64,000 nt of DNA, taken from Channallabes apus. Lineage: Eukaryota; Chordata; Actinopteri; Siluriformes; Clariidae. This document shows positions 21,960-33,202 of the stretch, piece by piece (positions within the stretch are counted from its first letter, which is position 1; each line of letters opens with the position of its first letter). The translations under genes were made by a program, and so were the position numbers. Location: contig CM060121.1 of NCBI GenBank assembly GCA_030522415.1, forward strand, positions 6,290,476 to 6,354,475, read 5' to 3'. Below the pieces are notes generated by a model. It was given only the letters and a program-made list of their open reading frames with translations, had not been told where the DNA came from and did no database searches.

Positions 21960-22975
21960 ATATATGAAGACACTGGACACTGTACAGAAGGTGGGAGAAA
22001 GGAGGATGGTAGCCAAGTTATCATCACTGCTGGAGAATGACCCATACCCCCTGTATGAAACAGTTTCATTTCTGAGCAGCTCCTTCAGCGACAGACTGTT
22101 ACATCCTAAGTGTCTGAAGGAGCGATATCGAAGGTCTTTTCTCCCTGCTGCTATTAGACTGTACAATCAGAGCTGCTCCCAGACAATAACTCACCGCATA
22201 CTATCATTATTACTGTGATATACATTATTTTTTTACAATGTAGTTACAATATCCTAAATAATAGCTATATTTTTTTCTAATTGTGCAACATTATATTATC
22301 TAGTGCAATCTGATTTGATTTAAAGTGTAAATAATGTGTCGTATTGATTTTTTTCCCTTTGTATTTATACACTGTACTGTGTTGTTGTTGGTCTTTCGGC
22401 TGCTCCCGACAAGGGGTCGCCACAGCGGAATATCCAGTCTGCACAACAACTTGGCACAGGTTTTACGCCGGATGACCTTCCTGACGCAACCCTCCTATTT
22501 TATCCGGGCTTGGGACCGGCACTGTATCCAGTGGCTGGGGTGTTTGGGCACTGGCTGGAATCGAACCCGGGCCTTCCGCATGGCAGGCGAAACACCTACC
22601 ACTGAGCCACCAGTGCCCTACTATTTCATGAGTAAAATAAATAAATAAAAGATATAATAAAAAATATATGTATTGTGAATGAATTTTAAACACAAGATCC
22701 ATTGTTTCTTTCGTTCTATCCATCTATCCATCCATCCAAAGGTACAGAGCTCACCTGGTACAGGAGCTGAAGTGGTGTAGTAACAATAGTCATAATAATC
22801 TGGACTGTACTGTGTATAAATTTATTTTTATTTCTATTTTTCTCTTTTTGTCTTTATTCATGGAACTGTCACTACTTTATGTTTGCACATTGTGTACCTT
22901 GCTGCTGTTACGTTGAAATTGCCCCACTGTGGGACGAATAAAGGTATATCTTATCTTATTTTATCTTATCTTATG
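21960..22975 (+). mobile_element. LINE 3' fragment, interrupted by a SINE
   Basis: The plus-strand frame at 21964-22218 ends with DRLLHPKCLKERYRRSFLPA-AIRLYN, the conserved extreme C-terminus of a LINE ORF2 (L2/Rex1-like pattern). The element's 3' end at about 22920-22975 reads CCCCACTGTGGGACGAATAAAG followed by a TATCT/TTATC repeat. The SINE at 22375-22620 lies within its 3' UTR. Confidence 0.65.
22375..22620 (-). repeat. tRNA-Gly-like SINE
   Basis: On the minus strand it starts GGCACTGGTGGCTCAGTGG, with an A box, TTCGCCTGCCATGCGGAAGG resembling a tRNA-Gly(GCC) anticodon arm, and a GGGTTCGATTCC B box. The tail TCCGCTGTGGCGACCCC and GGGAGCAGCCGAAAGACC matches the LINE tail at 3100-3150. It is not a functional tRNA because it lacks a proper acceptor pairing. 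Confidence 0.75.
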
Positions 22976-23149
22976 AACCAGGTCTGCCTCAGTAGTATGT
23001 AATTTTTTTTAAATATCATGATCCATTAAACAAAGAACCTGACTTATAGTATATTTAAAATATTGACAAAAGAGGGAAATAAATAAGATTGTTAGTTTTT
23101 ATAATACCTGTAAAAAGATCTCGTTTAAGTTCATTCATTCATTCATTCA

Positions 23150-23265
23150 TTCACCTTCTATACCGCTTTATCCTGTATTTAGGGTCGCGGGGACCTGGAG
23201 CCTATCCCAGGAGACTCAGGGCACGAGGCAGGGTACACTCTGGACAGCGTGCCAATCCATCGCAG

Positions 23266-23298
<33 letters not shown>

Positions 23299-23518
23299 AT
23301 TCACACACTATGGTCAATTTGGGAACGCCAATTAGCCTAACCTGCATGTCGTTGGACTGTGGGAGGAAACCGGAGTACCCGGAGGAAACCCACCAAGCAC
23401 GGGGAGAACATGCAAACTCCATGCACACAGAGACGGGAATCGAGCCTGGCCAGGAATCGAACCCGGACCCTGGAGGTGCAAGGCGACAGTGCTAACCACT
23501 ACACCACCGTACCGCCTC
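23150..23518 (-). repeat. tRNA-derived SINE, near full length
   Basis: The minus strand starts GGCGGTACGGTGGTGTAGTGG, with B box GGGTTCGATTCC. It ends with the widely shared fish segment TATCCTGTA/GGGTCGCGGGGACC near 23165-23200. A CA microsatellite at 23270-23296 lies inside. Shorter relatives lie at 28450-28590, 29360-29460, 29900-30175 and 62745-63025. Confidence 0.7.
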
Positions 23519-24119
23519 GTTTAAGTTATTGTTTAATATTTAAAGGCAAAAGTAGTATGGTGACATTTTACTGTGACTGGGAGAGGGTGAAGTTGCCACA
23601 AAGCAGGAAAGAAATGTCATACCCATACTCAAACCTGAGAAAGATTATAACATTATAACATCTAATTACTGCAAAATAATGGAGAAATATATGAAATATT
23701 AACATATTATAAAGTAAGCAAAACATTGATATGCATGAACATTGATGATAAGACATCAGAGTGGAGATAATATATACTACTAATCCAAATTTATGCTTAA
23801 AGCATGAAATAAGGAAAGCTAACACGGAAAGTGTAGTAGTTGCCTTTTTGATATTGAAAAGCATGGTATGGTACAGTATGGAAGGATCATTCATTAAGCT
23901 GTATACATGTGTACTGTATATAAAGACCAGATGCACCAGTGCATTTGGGGGGAGAACTACAGTATAGAAGTAAGGATTGGAAAGAGCTAATCAAAGAATT
24001 TTGTAGTTGGAAACAGAATGCCTGAGCTGGTTTAAGATGAGTTTTGCAGTTTTTGAAAAACATTGTACATTTTATGAGATAATTTGAAATAAAACCTTGA
24101 AAGAGTGCCAGTACTCCAG
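23519..24119. other. Non-coding AT-rich DNA
   Basis: No exon or repeat recognised. Confidence 0.4.
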
Positions 24120-24560
24120 CCAATCAGTACCAAACATACCCACTTTGTTGTAATTGATTACCAGACACAGGCAGTGACCCTCTGTCATCATGGGCTGCAT
24201 AGCGCAGTATTGGGGACTCCGCTGGAGTGTTTAAAGTTGGTGGTAGAGAGAAGGATGCTACACAAACTGTTATGAAACTGATTGCACTTGAAGCCTTGAA
24301 GAATAAATCTGAAATTGTGCAACATTTCGCTGCTTCTTCTGGAAATGCTTTCTTCTTTTGTGCCTTTTTCCTTGTGCCGCTTTCTCTCCATACTAACATG
24401 TCTGTTTAAACACTTTGCAGCTCTAAATAATGCTGCACATTGATGACTACAAAGTATATATCCAATTTTCATTTCTATAGCATTGTCCCTTGGGAACATA
24501 TAATGAAGTGGTTGCTGAAATGTGAGTGGTGTACTCACTTTTGTGAGATACAGTACATTA
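24120..24560 (-). mobile_element. Probable non-autonomous DNA element fragment
   Basis: The minus strand begins near 24560 with ATCTCACAAAAGTGAGTACACC and continues CTCACATTTCAGCAACCACTT. This arrangement recurs in teleost interspersed elements. No intact transposase is present and the other end was not located. Confidence 0.4.
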
Positions 24561-26180
24561 ACTTGTTCCAATTGTGATTATGCAGATAATAAGGAACCTG
24601 CTTACATTTTAAACATTGGAACGTGGGAGAAGAGACGCACAGTAGAGAAATCCATCACTAGTAAGTATAACGTGCAATATAAGACTACTTTAAATCCTTT
24701 CATGGTGATTTAAAAGGGAAGTCTTTCAACCTTGAACCTTGGATAATTTTTTAATCCAGTTTTTTACTAGGATCAAAACATTTCCAATTTGCGCAAAAAC
24801 CAGCAACTGCTAAATGGATATACAATGTACTGTATGTCGAAGTAAACTGTTTGTTTTAGCTGCTGCTATATTAATATGAGCATCTGACAACATGGAAAGG
24901 ATACCTATAGATATAGAGTTAAACTGACTCTGGTCAATCTATGCAGGGATCATTTCTATATAGTCTCAATAACCTTTATGAGCCTGTCAGTGGTGAAAAT
25001 AAGCTGTTTACACTGGCGTGCATGATTATTACATTGCATAGCCATTTCGTGAATGCTGGTTTTAGCGTTCAAACATGATACTGGACTGATTATGAATTTG
25101 TTCTCATAGTGAAAAAATAAAAACAGGGCCCTAGCTGAAAAGTCCACAAGTTTCCCTTTAACATATGTAGAATTAAATACAGTATGTTTTCAAGTACTTT
25201 GATGATCTATTCAAAGCATACTGTAGTTGTTAATCTGTTTCTCATTTGAATGTGATATTTTATGTTTTTTCTTCCCTCTTCCAATCCACCTTAATGCATC
25301 AAGGCTCCAGTTGTTTACAGCCCATTTAGAAGAGGATCGTTCTTTCATGGATACACCAGACTGCGCATTTTGATGCAAATTTTTAAAATACTGTATAAAA
25401 ATATAGTTAAAAGATAAAAAAAAATAATAAAAAATAAAAATAGACCATTATTTGTAATAATCTTTATTTAAATTTTCAATCCACCTTTAATTGGAACATT
25501 GGAAATTTTGTTTGAAATTGTTTATTTCTTTATGTGTTTTGGTCAAGGTTATTTCCCAGTAATATTAAAGTTTATGAGAGAGACTATTCCACTGTTAGAG
25601 CACTAAATATTGCATTTTAAGATTGTAGTGTAATAACATGAAAAAGAAAAAGAATTTATTGAATTTTGGAATCATACTTATACTATACCGTCTCATTTCT
25701 TTGGGTTGTTTTTTTTATCTTTCAAAATAAAAATGTTCTTACAAAAATGTGTAAAATAAATGTCTAATGCTATGGCTTTATTGAAGGTGTTTGATTTCAA
25801 TATTTTAGCGAAAAAAAAGTTTTGTTACTGTAATGAAGGTGTTTAATTGTATATGTTTAGGGAAAAAAATTTTAAATAATGGTGTTTCTCTGCCAAAGAT
25901 TAAATCATTTCTGTAAATGTTATATTTTTGCACATAATATGAATTAGAGTATTTTACGTTAATTTTACAGGGGTTTTTTTTTTGCCAGCCTTTTAAACAT
26001 TATTAAAAAATTTTTTTTTTTTTTTACAGTGTAATTTGGCTATTGTAATAGTCTTGCAACAAAGCAATGGATAAAAAACATTAAATTTTTAAAAGGTATT
26101 CCAATATTTAGACTTAAATTCTACTCAGCTTGATCCAATAGAAGAAATGTTAATGACATGCTGAGACAGGTTTAGTGTGG
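24561..26180. other. Non-coding AT-rich DNA
   Basis: Very AT-rich, with homopolymer runs and a TTTTTTTACAGTGTAA string at about 26019. Nothing else is recognised. Confidence 0.4.
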
Positions 26181-26345
26181 CCAGGTGTAGCTCAGTGGTT
26201 AAGGCATTGGACTACGGTTCGGAAGATCCCAGGTTCAAACCCCACAACCACCAAGTTGCCACTGTTGGGCCCTTGAGCAAAGCTCTTAACTCTCAACTGC
26301 TCAGATGTGTAATGAGATAAAAATGTAAATCTGCCAAATGCCTAG
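26181..26345 (+). repeat. tRNA-derived SINE
   Basis: It starts GGCCAGGTGTAGCTCAGTGG (A box), has CCCAGGTTCAAACCCC (B box), then CAAGTTGCCACTGTTGGGCC and GATAAAAATGTAAATCTGCC. It is the same family as 7900-8097. It abuts the 3' end of the broken ITIM exon. Confidence 0.8.
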
Positions 26346-26520
26346 ATGTAGATGTAGGACCGCACATTCCTCTTGCACTTTGGCCATTTTGCTCTCTTTT
26401 TCAGCTGGATTGTTAAACACCAAGCTCGCCGAACTGCACCTCGTCTTCTTTCTTCTTCTGATTCCTCTGGCTGGGATTAGCGACCACCGCGGCATGCTCC
26501 ATGGCTTCGCCCTGAGCTTA
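26339..26520 (-). pseudogene. Unit B decayed ITIM tail exon
   Basis: The minus strand keeps an acceptor-like TTTGTCATCTAG and the residues QAQGEAMEHAAVVANPSQ, lysines, then VQFGEL. Compared with the unit A exons, the second codon of the exon is now TAA. The ITIM tyrosine is Phe. An extra T after GAGCT shifts the frame, so the following FNNPAEKES-KMAKVQEE tail is only readable in another frame. The second ITIM region is also altered (CAVLHL). The exon cannot provide inhibitory signalling. Confidence 0.7.
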
Positions 26521-27199
26521 GGCTAGATGACAAAAAGACAGGAAGCACACAAAGAAATAAGCGATGATCTTGGCTTTGCTTTTAAAAGACATTTTATTTA
26601 TCTACATAGCATTCATTAGGCTTTTACCATGGACCAGTTTGTGTATTTAAGTTTTCTTCGTCACTTTGTCTTGTCATTTTTTCATCATTTCCTGTAGCTG
26701 CTCTCATGCATTGATGAGCCTTTTAGGTTTCTAGTTAAAGTTTGTTTTTCTGGCATTACAACTGTTTGTTTGCTTCATTACTAACACAGAAAACCTGCAA
26801 TGCATTCAAACATAAATTAACCCAAATATCTGGGAGTAAGTTCTTTACTCTTTGACTTTATTATTTCCTCTGGGTCAAGTTCCAGCATTACTACTAGTCT
26901 CATGTCACAGGTCCAATGTGAATCGATATTTACTACAAGTTATAGCCTCCCTTTAAACCATATGTTATAAAGTAATTTTATTCTTATTCTGGCCACATTT
27001 ATATTTGCAGTGGATGTTAAACCCATGTTGCTACTGTCCAAATAATAGTTAGCTTTTCAAGTTTCCCTAATCAATGCTGATTAATGGTGATTGTGTTCTA
27101 TTGTAGCTTTTTATCATAATGTCAAATGTGGATGAAGAAGTAAATGCACATGAAAGCATGAAAAAAACACATTTATGCCAAAGGTTTATTTACTAGTTG
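26521..27199 (-). other. Unit B intron segment, paralogous to unit A
   Basis: It shares ordered blocks with 10910-11270 and 18060-18300 in unit A. It lacks the Tc1 and gypsy insertions. No exon is seen. Confidence 0.5.
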
Positions 27200-27325
27200 A
27201 GTAGAAACATTTCGAAAAACGGGAGGGTTCCTCCAGAAAGGGCATCCGGCGTAACAACCTGTGCCATGATACAGTATGTGCGGATCGGACAGTCCCCTCA
27301 CTGGAAGCAGCCGAAGGAAAGTTAA
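27200..27325 (-). repeat. LINE/SINE tail fragment
   Basis: It contains GGGCATCCGGCGTAACAACC, TGTGCC, TGCGGATCGG and AAGCAGCCGAAGGAAAG, a diverged version of the tail shared by 3080-3150 and 22375-22500. Confidence 0.5.
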
Positions 27326-28449
27326 ATTGAAATAAATTTAAAATAAAAGTATGTATTGAATTTTTGCCAGACATATCATTTTGTTGTTAAATTTAATTTT
27401 AGTCTCATACGACCACGTGCATTTTTGCAAAAGCTCAGTCGTGACTGAATGTTGGTTTTCTTGGGGAGTGGGTTTTTTCCTACAACCATCCCATACAAGG
27501 CACATTTGTGGAGGATTTGTCACATGCCCACAATGGCCATTCTTAAATTGTCATAAATTCTTGCAACTGCTTCAGAGTTGCTGTAGGCCTCTTGGGTAGC
27601 CCCTTTGACCAGTCTCCTTGTGGCTCTTTCACCCAGTTTGGACTGATGTTATGATCCAGGGAGTATCTGTGTTTTACCAAATACCTTCCTCTTGTTAATT
27701 ATAGACTTTATTGTGCTTCTAGGCAGTGATAAAGCCTTGGAATGTTTTTGTATCCATCTCCTGACTTGTATCTGTGCACAACTATATCCTGGAGATCTTC
27801 TGACATTGTCTTACCATCCATTTTTTTCTTTCAGTTTTACTTCCAGGGATTGAAATGCTCCAGCTTTTCTTGCTGAGCTAATCGAAATGACCACAGCTGA
27901 TCATAGTTAAAATTCAAATGGCTTTGAGTACCATTGATAAGGTGATTAGATTCACCTGATTGAAAGTGTATACTGTAACACTGTAAGTCATTTTTAGGAT
28001 GATCCTTTTCCAAATCAGTGATTCATAGCATTCGTTAGGTTCCAGTTTTGTGATTCATTAGTGATTCAGATTTTCTATTTTTCTAACATGTTGGTGTTAT
28101 AACTTTCACTTGGAAGTTTATATAAACACACTTCCGTAAATGCCAGAAAAAAAAATCAGCTGAGAATGAGTCCCAGGTGTGTGGAGAGGGTGGTATGGAG
28201 GGCATTGGAAAAAAAGGAGCATGGGAACAGAAATGTCAAAGAGCTGGATAGATTTTTTTCATCTCAGAAAATTTACTTGCACTCACTTGAATTAATTGTG
28301 TTGTGTTGCCGTCGAGATGTTGCTCCGTTTACACAATTGGCACATGGACTATATGTTGTGTTTTGCTGTCATTTGTATAATACTTAGATAGTATTATAGT
28401 TAATTTGATATTATAATTTGATTATATGATAGACAGTTTCGTTAATTTG
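27326..28449. other. Non-coding DNA, possibly an old DNA element
   Basis: The stretch 27380-27840 resembles coding-like interspersed repeat sequence but could not be assigned. No host exon is seen. Confidence 0.3.
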
Positions 28450-28590
28450 TGGTGTTAATTTGTGTGTCCTGTGACGGATTGGCACCCCAGGGTGTACCCC
28501 AACTTGTGTCCCAAGTCTCCTGGGATAGGCTCTAGTCCCCCGCAACCCTGTATACAGGATGAAGCAGCATATTAGATGACTAAGTGAGTG
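28450..28590 (+). repeat. SINE fragment
   Basis: It carries GGATTGGCACCCCAGGGTG, CTCCTGGGATAGGCTC and GCAACCCTGTATACAGGAT, the body shared with the SINE at 23150-23518 in the other orientation. Confidence 0.55.
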
Positions 28591-29359
28591 AGTGGTGTAA
28601 ATTTGGTTTGTCTTAGCTAATTAGGTGTCTTGGATAGCTCGTTAGTTGTTATGTTGTTCATTTATATTGTATGTATGTAACACCTTGGTTCAGAAGAAAC
28701 TTTCCTTTATTTTACTGTATACTGAACTGTATATGGTTTAAATGACAATAAAAACCTACTTGACTAAACTCTTAGTTTAATAACTTACTAAATTCTTATC
28801 TATAGCCACTGTATACAGGACTGTGCAAAAATCTTGAGCTTGAGTACAAACCTCAGCAGCAACCTCATTTCCCCTCTCATCTGTTCCAAACACTTAGCAT
28901 TCAGCATCAGCAGTATACTAATCACTGGTCTGATCATCTGACATCATCGGCACCTGTTTCTCACTGCTTCATGCTTTAAGTTCTATTTTATTTAGGGTTG
29001 AATAATTCATAGGTCACTGTGTGGCTTCTCAAACACAAACATTCCTCTGAAACTAGTCAGGTAAACAAAAAGTCTGGGGGGAGAAATTTGAGACAAACGC
29101 TTGTAAACAAAAGATGGAAAAAAAAAAATGAAAAAAATCTTAGAAAGAGAACACGCTTTTCTATGACAAATTGCCAAATGAAGCCAAGGTATTTTGCAAC
29201 TTGTAAACGGGTGGATCCATATAAGATTCCCAACAAAGAGTTGACCAAAGATTCCAACCTGCTAATGTCACTAAACACACCGAAGTGTTTTCTTATCTTG
29301 TGAGCGGTGTTGGTGCTCATTCAACCGAGCAGCTCAGAGATTATAACGTACAAATTTAT
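28591..29359. other. Non-coding DNA
   Basis: No exon is supported. The 94-codon plus frame at 29019-29303 is lysine-rich and has no recognisable domain. Confidence 0.4.
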
Positions 29360-29460
29360 GGGTACAGATTGGTCCTCTGTCCTCCTGGGACAGGCTCCAG
29401 GCCTCCCGCGTCCCTGAATACAGGATAAAGTAGTACAGACAATGAGTGAGTGAGTGAGTG
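29360..29460 (+). repeat. SINE 3' fragment
   Basis: It reads CCTCCTGGGACAGGCTCCAGG, ATACAGGATAAAG and a GAGT repeat. Confidence 0.5.
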
Positions 29461-29899
29461 AGGACTTGAACATCTTCTAGGGAAACAGATCAGCATGTGC
29501 TAGCCTACAGTACATGTAAGAAAGCTCCTCATGTGGAAAGCTTCACATTTTATTTTACTAACAAAGACAATTAATAAATATTTATTTATCTACTTAGGTC
29601 ATGCACGTTCCTGTCCATTTTTAAACCATTACAGTCATGTAAAACACTTCTGCAGTTTTTCACACAACATCTTACTATAATTATATATAGGCAAATAAAA
29701 TGACAGACGAATAATAATAAAAAAAATCAGGCTATGTGCGTCTGACTGCTAGTGAAGTATGAATATGAAGTATGTTCTGGAACATCTAAACAAAACACAT
29801 AGCAGGCAACCATAGAGGAGGTCGCTAAGTGACAACATTGTGCAGGCAATCAAAGAAAATCTGCTGCACCTCTCAGTAGTTTCACTCCACATGCTTAAG

Positions 29900-30175
29900 G
29901 ACGTCTTCATTTATTTATTGTTTATAATGTGTGATCCTGTATAGGGTCACAGGGAGCCTGAAGCCTGTCCCAGGAGACTACAGGCAACAATTCATCACAC
30001 ATGCACACTCACTTCACACACTACAGGCAATTTGGGGACGCCAATTCGCCTCATTTGTCTTTGGACTGTGGAAGGAAACCAGAGTACCATGCACACACAC
30101 ACTCAAGGTAAGAACCAAACCCTGACCTGGAGGTTTGAGGTCACAGTGCTAACTAATCACTACGCCACTCAAGAG
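29900..30175 (-). repeat. Diverged SINE
   Basis: Same family and orientation as 23150-23518: CCTGTATAGGGTCACAGGG, GCAATTTGGGGACGCCAATT, TTTGGACTGTGG, and a decayed tRNA-like right end. Confidence 0.6.
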
Positions 30176-30423
30176 ATAAAGATATTTGAAAAGAAAAAAG
30201 GAGGAAATATGTAATAGAGGAAAAGCTAACTAAAGAGAGATAATAAAGATATCTGAAAAGAAAAAAGGAAAGATAACCTTAATTAAAATAAAGAGAGAAA
30301 AGAGAGGGTAAACATTAGTAATACACTGGGGAGCTAATGAACGTCATCTACTGTACATGTCATCCCAACATTGTGGTACAAACCTGTATTAAAATCCATG
30401 AAGTGTTAAACCTTTAGACATAC

Positions 30424-30501
30424 CTGGTGTTGTCTCTGTATTGCCTGAGGGTAAAAGAATGACCTGACCATTCACAACCTCCTTGTCATCCAGTGATTGG
30501 G
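30424..30501 (-). CDS. Unit B cytoplasmic exon
   Basis: A 78-nt phase 1-1 minus-strand exon between acceptor CATTGACAG and donor GTATGTC. It encodes QSLDDKEVVNGQVILLPSGN and a TETTP end. It joins in frame after the transmembrane exon at 30900-31016 and before an ITIM-type exon. It has no tyrosine. Family-specific function is unknown. Confidence 0.55.
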
Positions 30502-30899
30502 CTGTCAATGAAACACAACTATTAAACTCCTGCACTGAGATCAAATCTGCTTAAACATGCTTATTTTCCTAAAATATGATCTCGTAAAGCATGCTTTCAT
30601 GTTGAACCTGATTTCATGTTTGTGAATGTAAAATAAGATAGTTGTAGTATCATGGACCAACTACCATGCCACAGTCCTGGAGATCACAATTTCACCCCAC
30701 AGTCTGATGTTGATTGATTTCTAAACATTAACTAAAACGCCTGTCCTGTATCTGGATGAGTCTACAGGATATATTGCTCTGCAGCCACTGATTGGATAAT
30801 TGGATAGCTGCATGAATGTGGTACAAAATGCACAGTGAAAATACATTGCATCATTAATCATCTTGCAACTAGAAAGTTAAATAAGTGTAATTTTCTGAC
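30502..30899 (-). other. Unit B intron
   Basis: It contains blocks shared with 19300-19550 of unit A (ATGCCACAGTCCTG, TGTCCTGTATC). No exon is seen. Confidence 0.45.
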
Positions 30900-31016
30900 C
30901 TCCTTTGTTCATAAGAGCTTGTTTCTTCTTGTTCATGTAGCATATTATGATGTTGAATAGTAGGAATGGCGTGACAAGAAGCACACAAAAATATCCCAGG
31001 ATATTCAGAATGTAAT
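30900..31016 (-). CDS. Unit B transmembrane exon
   Basis: A 117-nt phase 1-1 exon between acceptor TTCTTGTAG and donor GTCAGAAA. It encodes a hydrophobic span (ILGYFCVLLVTPFLLFNIII) followed by CYMNKKKQ, a stop-transfer signal. It joins in frame to the C2 exon at 32022-32258 (P-N-Y at the junction) and to the cytoplasmic exon at 30424-30501. Confidence 0.65.
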
Positions 31017-32021
31017 CTACAAGAAGGTTGAAAAAAAAAGAACATTTCAGACAAGTAAACTTTCAAAGAGAAATTCAGTGGTAATGAAAATGAATAGAAT
31101 TTTAGCTCAGAGGTATATTGTACCAAACAGGAGTCTGTATTTATCATAGCATAGTTTGAATAATCATACTGCATGCAATGTCAGAACGTTACTTTCAGTC
31201 CACAGTTGAATTTATCTTTGGCCAACTATCTTGTATTAATGATAGGAGAGTCAACACACATGTAAACCCATCACCAGTGTGTCTTAAAGACTTTTCATTG
31301 GGTTTGATTTCATGCATAAAAATTATTTATAGTCCTTTTCAAGTTGTGCCTAATGAATCTTTGCAGAAATGCATTGCATTCAGGTCATCAGCTGACTTAC
31401 CGTAGTTGTCTTGCCATATAATGTTGTTGAGCCTAGACCTGAGAAACTGAAGCAACCCAGATCATAACACTGCCTCCAGAGGCTTGTACAGTAGGAACTA
31501 ACCTTGTATGGCGTTCTGACTGAACGGTCATCGTTACACTGCTTTGTTATTACGTCAATAGAGTTCTCACAACAACCTCTCCAGGCTTGTGCTATGACCA
31601 TGGTAGATCCATACCACTTGCATGCAGCAGATTATGAATGTGTCAGTCACATTTAAAGAATTTAGTACTAAAACTGGATAGAATTTCTCACACCATCATT
31701 TTGTGATGAAAAGCACTGCGTTTGCGATGGTATTTACACAAACCCGCTGAACTCAACATACTGTAGTAAGCATGTGATAAGTGACTTTCTGGTAAGGGCG
31801 TGGTGTGATCTGATCAGACATAGTAATAACTTGGTTTGATCTCATTGGCCCTGGTGAGAGTGTGACCATGTGTGAGATAGGAAATTAGTGACAACTTGAC
31901 AGACACACAGAGAACCTGGAAGGGATGGGGCTAGGAAGTAGTATGAACTTTATAAATGCTTTTTGTTTTTTTCATTTTGACCCAGTTATTTGATAATTAT
32001 TATTTAAATAGACAGACTTAC
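31017..32021 (-). other. Unit B intron between C2 and TM exons
   Basis: No exon is seen. Its part 31540-31970 is duplicated at 38460-38830 and 39160-39198 in unit C. Confidence 0.5.
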
Positions 32022-32258
32022 TAGGACATATCTGGAGTTCAATGAAATTGCTGTCATGGCTGACATGGTTTTGTACATGACAGGTTACATTTTTCTCATG
32101 GATTTTATCCAGTACCAGAGTGCTACTCCCGTTCTCAAACCAAGTGACAAATCCGGAAGACCAGCTGAAGGAAATGTTGTCTCCATCAGCCGAACAGTTC
32201 ACTCTCCAAACCGTAGGAGACAAGCAGCTGTAAGACACTTTCACAGAGGTCACGGCAG
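32022..32258 (-). CDS. Unit B Ig C2-type domain exon
   Basis: A 237-nt phase 1-1 exon between acceptor GTAATCTGCAG and donor GTAAGTCTG. It encodes VKVSYSCLSP, VNCSADGDNISFSWSS, then STLVLD, and VTCHVQNHVSHDS ending IC. The C-to-C spacing, the SFSW core and the TCxVxNxVS G-strand entry fit the membrane-proximal C2 domain of CD2/SLAM-family receptors, which also carry extra cysteines. It can be preceded either by the V exon at 32879-33202 or by the leader-like exon at 32677-32731, because both end in phase 1. Confidence 0.72.
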
Positions 32259-32676
32259 CTGCAGATTACAGAAAGTACAAATAAAATAACTGTCATTAAT
32301 CATTTTCACTCTTATGTTTCCTTCAACTCATTGCTTAACACAGATAATCTTGAAACTTCACACAGCAATTTGTCAACTGGATTTCTTTATCAAGATTTCT
32401 TAAAAATAACAATAAAAAGATGCCGCACTTATTTTCTCTTTTATAATTACATTATTAGTTGCAACATCTCCAAAACAATTGAATATGCTATCAGTTATGT
32501 TCTAGAAGCTATAAACAATTATTCCTTCACTTTTTTAAATGTGCTGTACAAAAAAGTGCTGACACTGCATCAACAATTATCATACTTTTGTCTTTTTTAT
32601 TGATTTTAGGATCCTATCAATTAGTTGTTACTATAAAAATGGCATTAATGTGCATTAAAAGTGCATTAATATAAAC

Positions 32677-32731
32677 CTGTGACATGAATAATAGCCAGAG
32701 CCACTGTCAGAGCTGCTATTATAGAAAACAT
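32677..32731 (-). CDS. Unit B second leader-like exon
   Basis: The ATG at 32731-32729 opens MFSIIAALTVALAIIHVT and ends in phase 1 at donor GTTTAT. It has the shape of a complete signal peptide. It lies between the V and C2 exons, has no in-frame acceptor use as an internal exon that I can see, and would give a secreted or membrane-bound C2-only product. The unit C copy at 40196-40250 is open too. An alternative is that it marks a separate gene whose V exon was lost. Confidence 0.5.
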
Positions 32732-32878
32732 CTTCAGGTGAATAAGATTTGAGAACTCAGCAGACTCCATTTATTTGTACCACAGCTTTAGTTATAGAAT
32801 AAATTTCTATAGGTGAAATGTTGAAGTGCATTTTAAAACTATAAAGGGTTCGTGTGATTAAACAATGTGTGGTCTTAC

Positions 32879-33202
32879 CTTCAATGTTCAGCTGGAGAGT
32901 ATAATTGCCTATACTCTTCCCATTTTCATCAAAGGTCTGTAAAGTGTACGTTCCATTATCCCTTCTCTCTGCATTGGTTAGTATCAGAGTTTTATTGTGA
33001 TAAAAAAACTGCCATCTTTTAATATTTGGTGTTAGTGGGAACCAATGGCGATATACAATATGCTTGGTAGATGTCCCGTCAATGATCGTTTGGTTAAACC
33101 CAGCCACCCGGGGCATTTGCAGGTGTAATTGTTGCCCTAGAGCTACATAACACTGAGAACGCTCTTTAAATCTACAGACAACGGGATCCCGAACCAGCAA
33201 AC
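32879..33202 (-). CDS. Unit B Ig V-type domain exon
   Basis: A 324-nt phase 1-1 exon between acceptor TTTCTATTCAG and donor GTAAGACC. It reads DPVVCRFKERSQCYVALGQQ, LHLQMP, WQFFYHNKTLIL, RRDNGTYTLQ and NYTLQLNIE. It is homologous to the exons at 20199-20525 and 40398-40733. The usual D-x-G-x-Y is present as DNGTY. N-glycosylation sites include NQTI, NKTL, NGTY and NYTL. The frame is open. Confidence 0.75.

Noticed and set aside
22555..22620. tRNA-Gly gene
   Set aside because: The A and B boxes belong to a SINE head that continues into a shared LINE-like tail; no sound acceptor stem was found.
29019..29303. Lysine-rich 94-codon frame
   Set aside because: No splice signals, domain or paralog; A-rich composition explains it.
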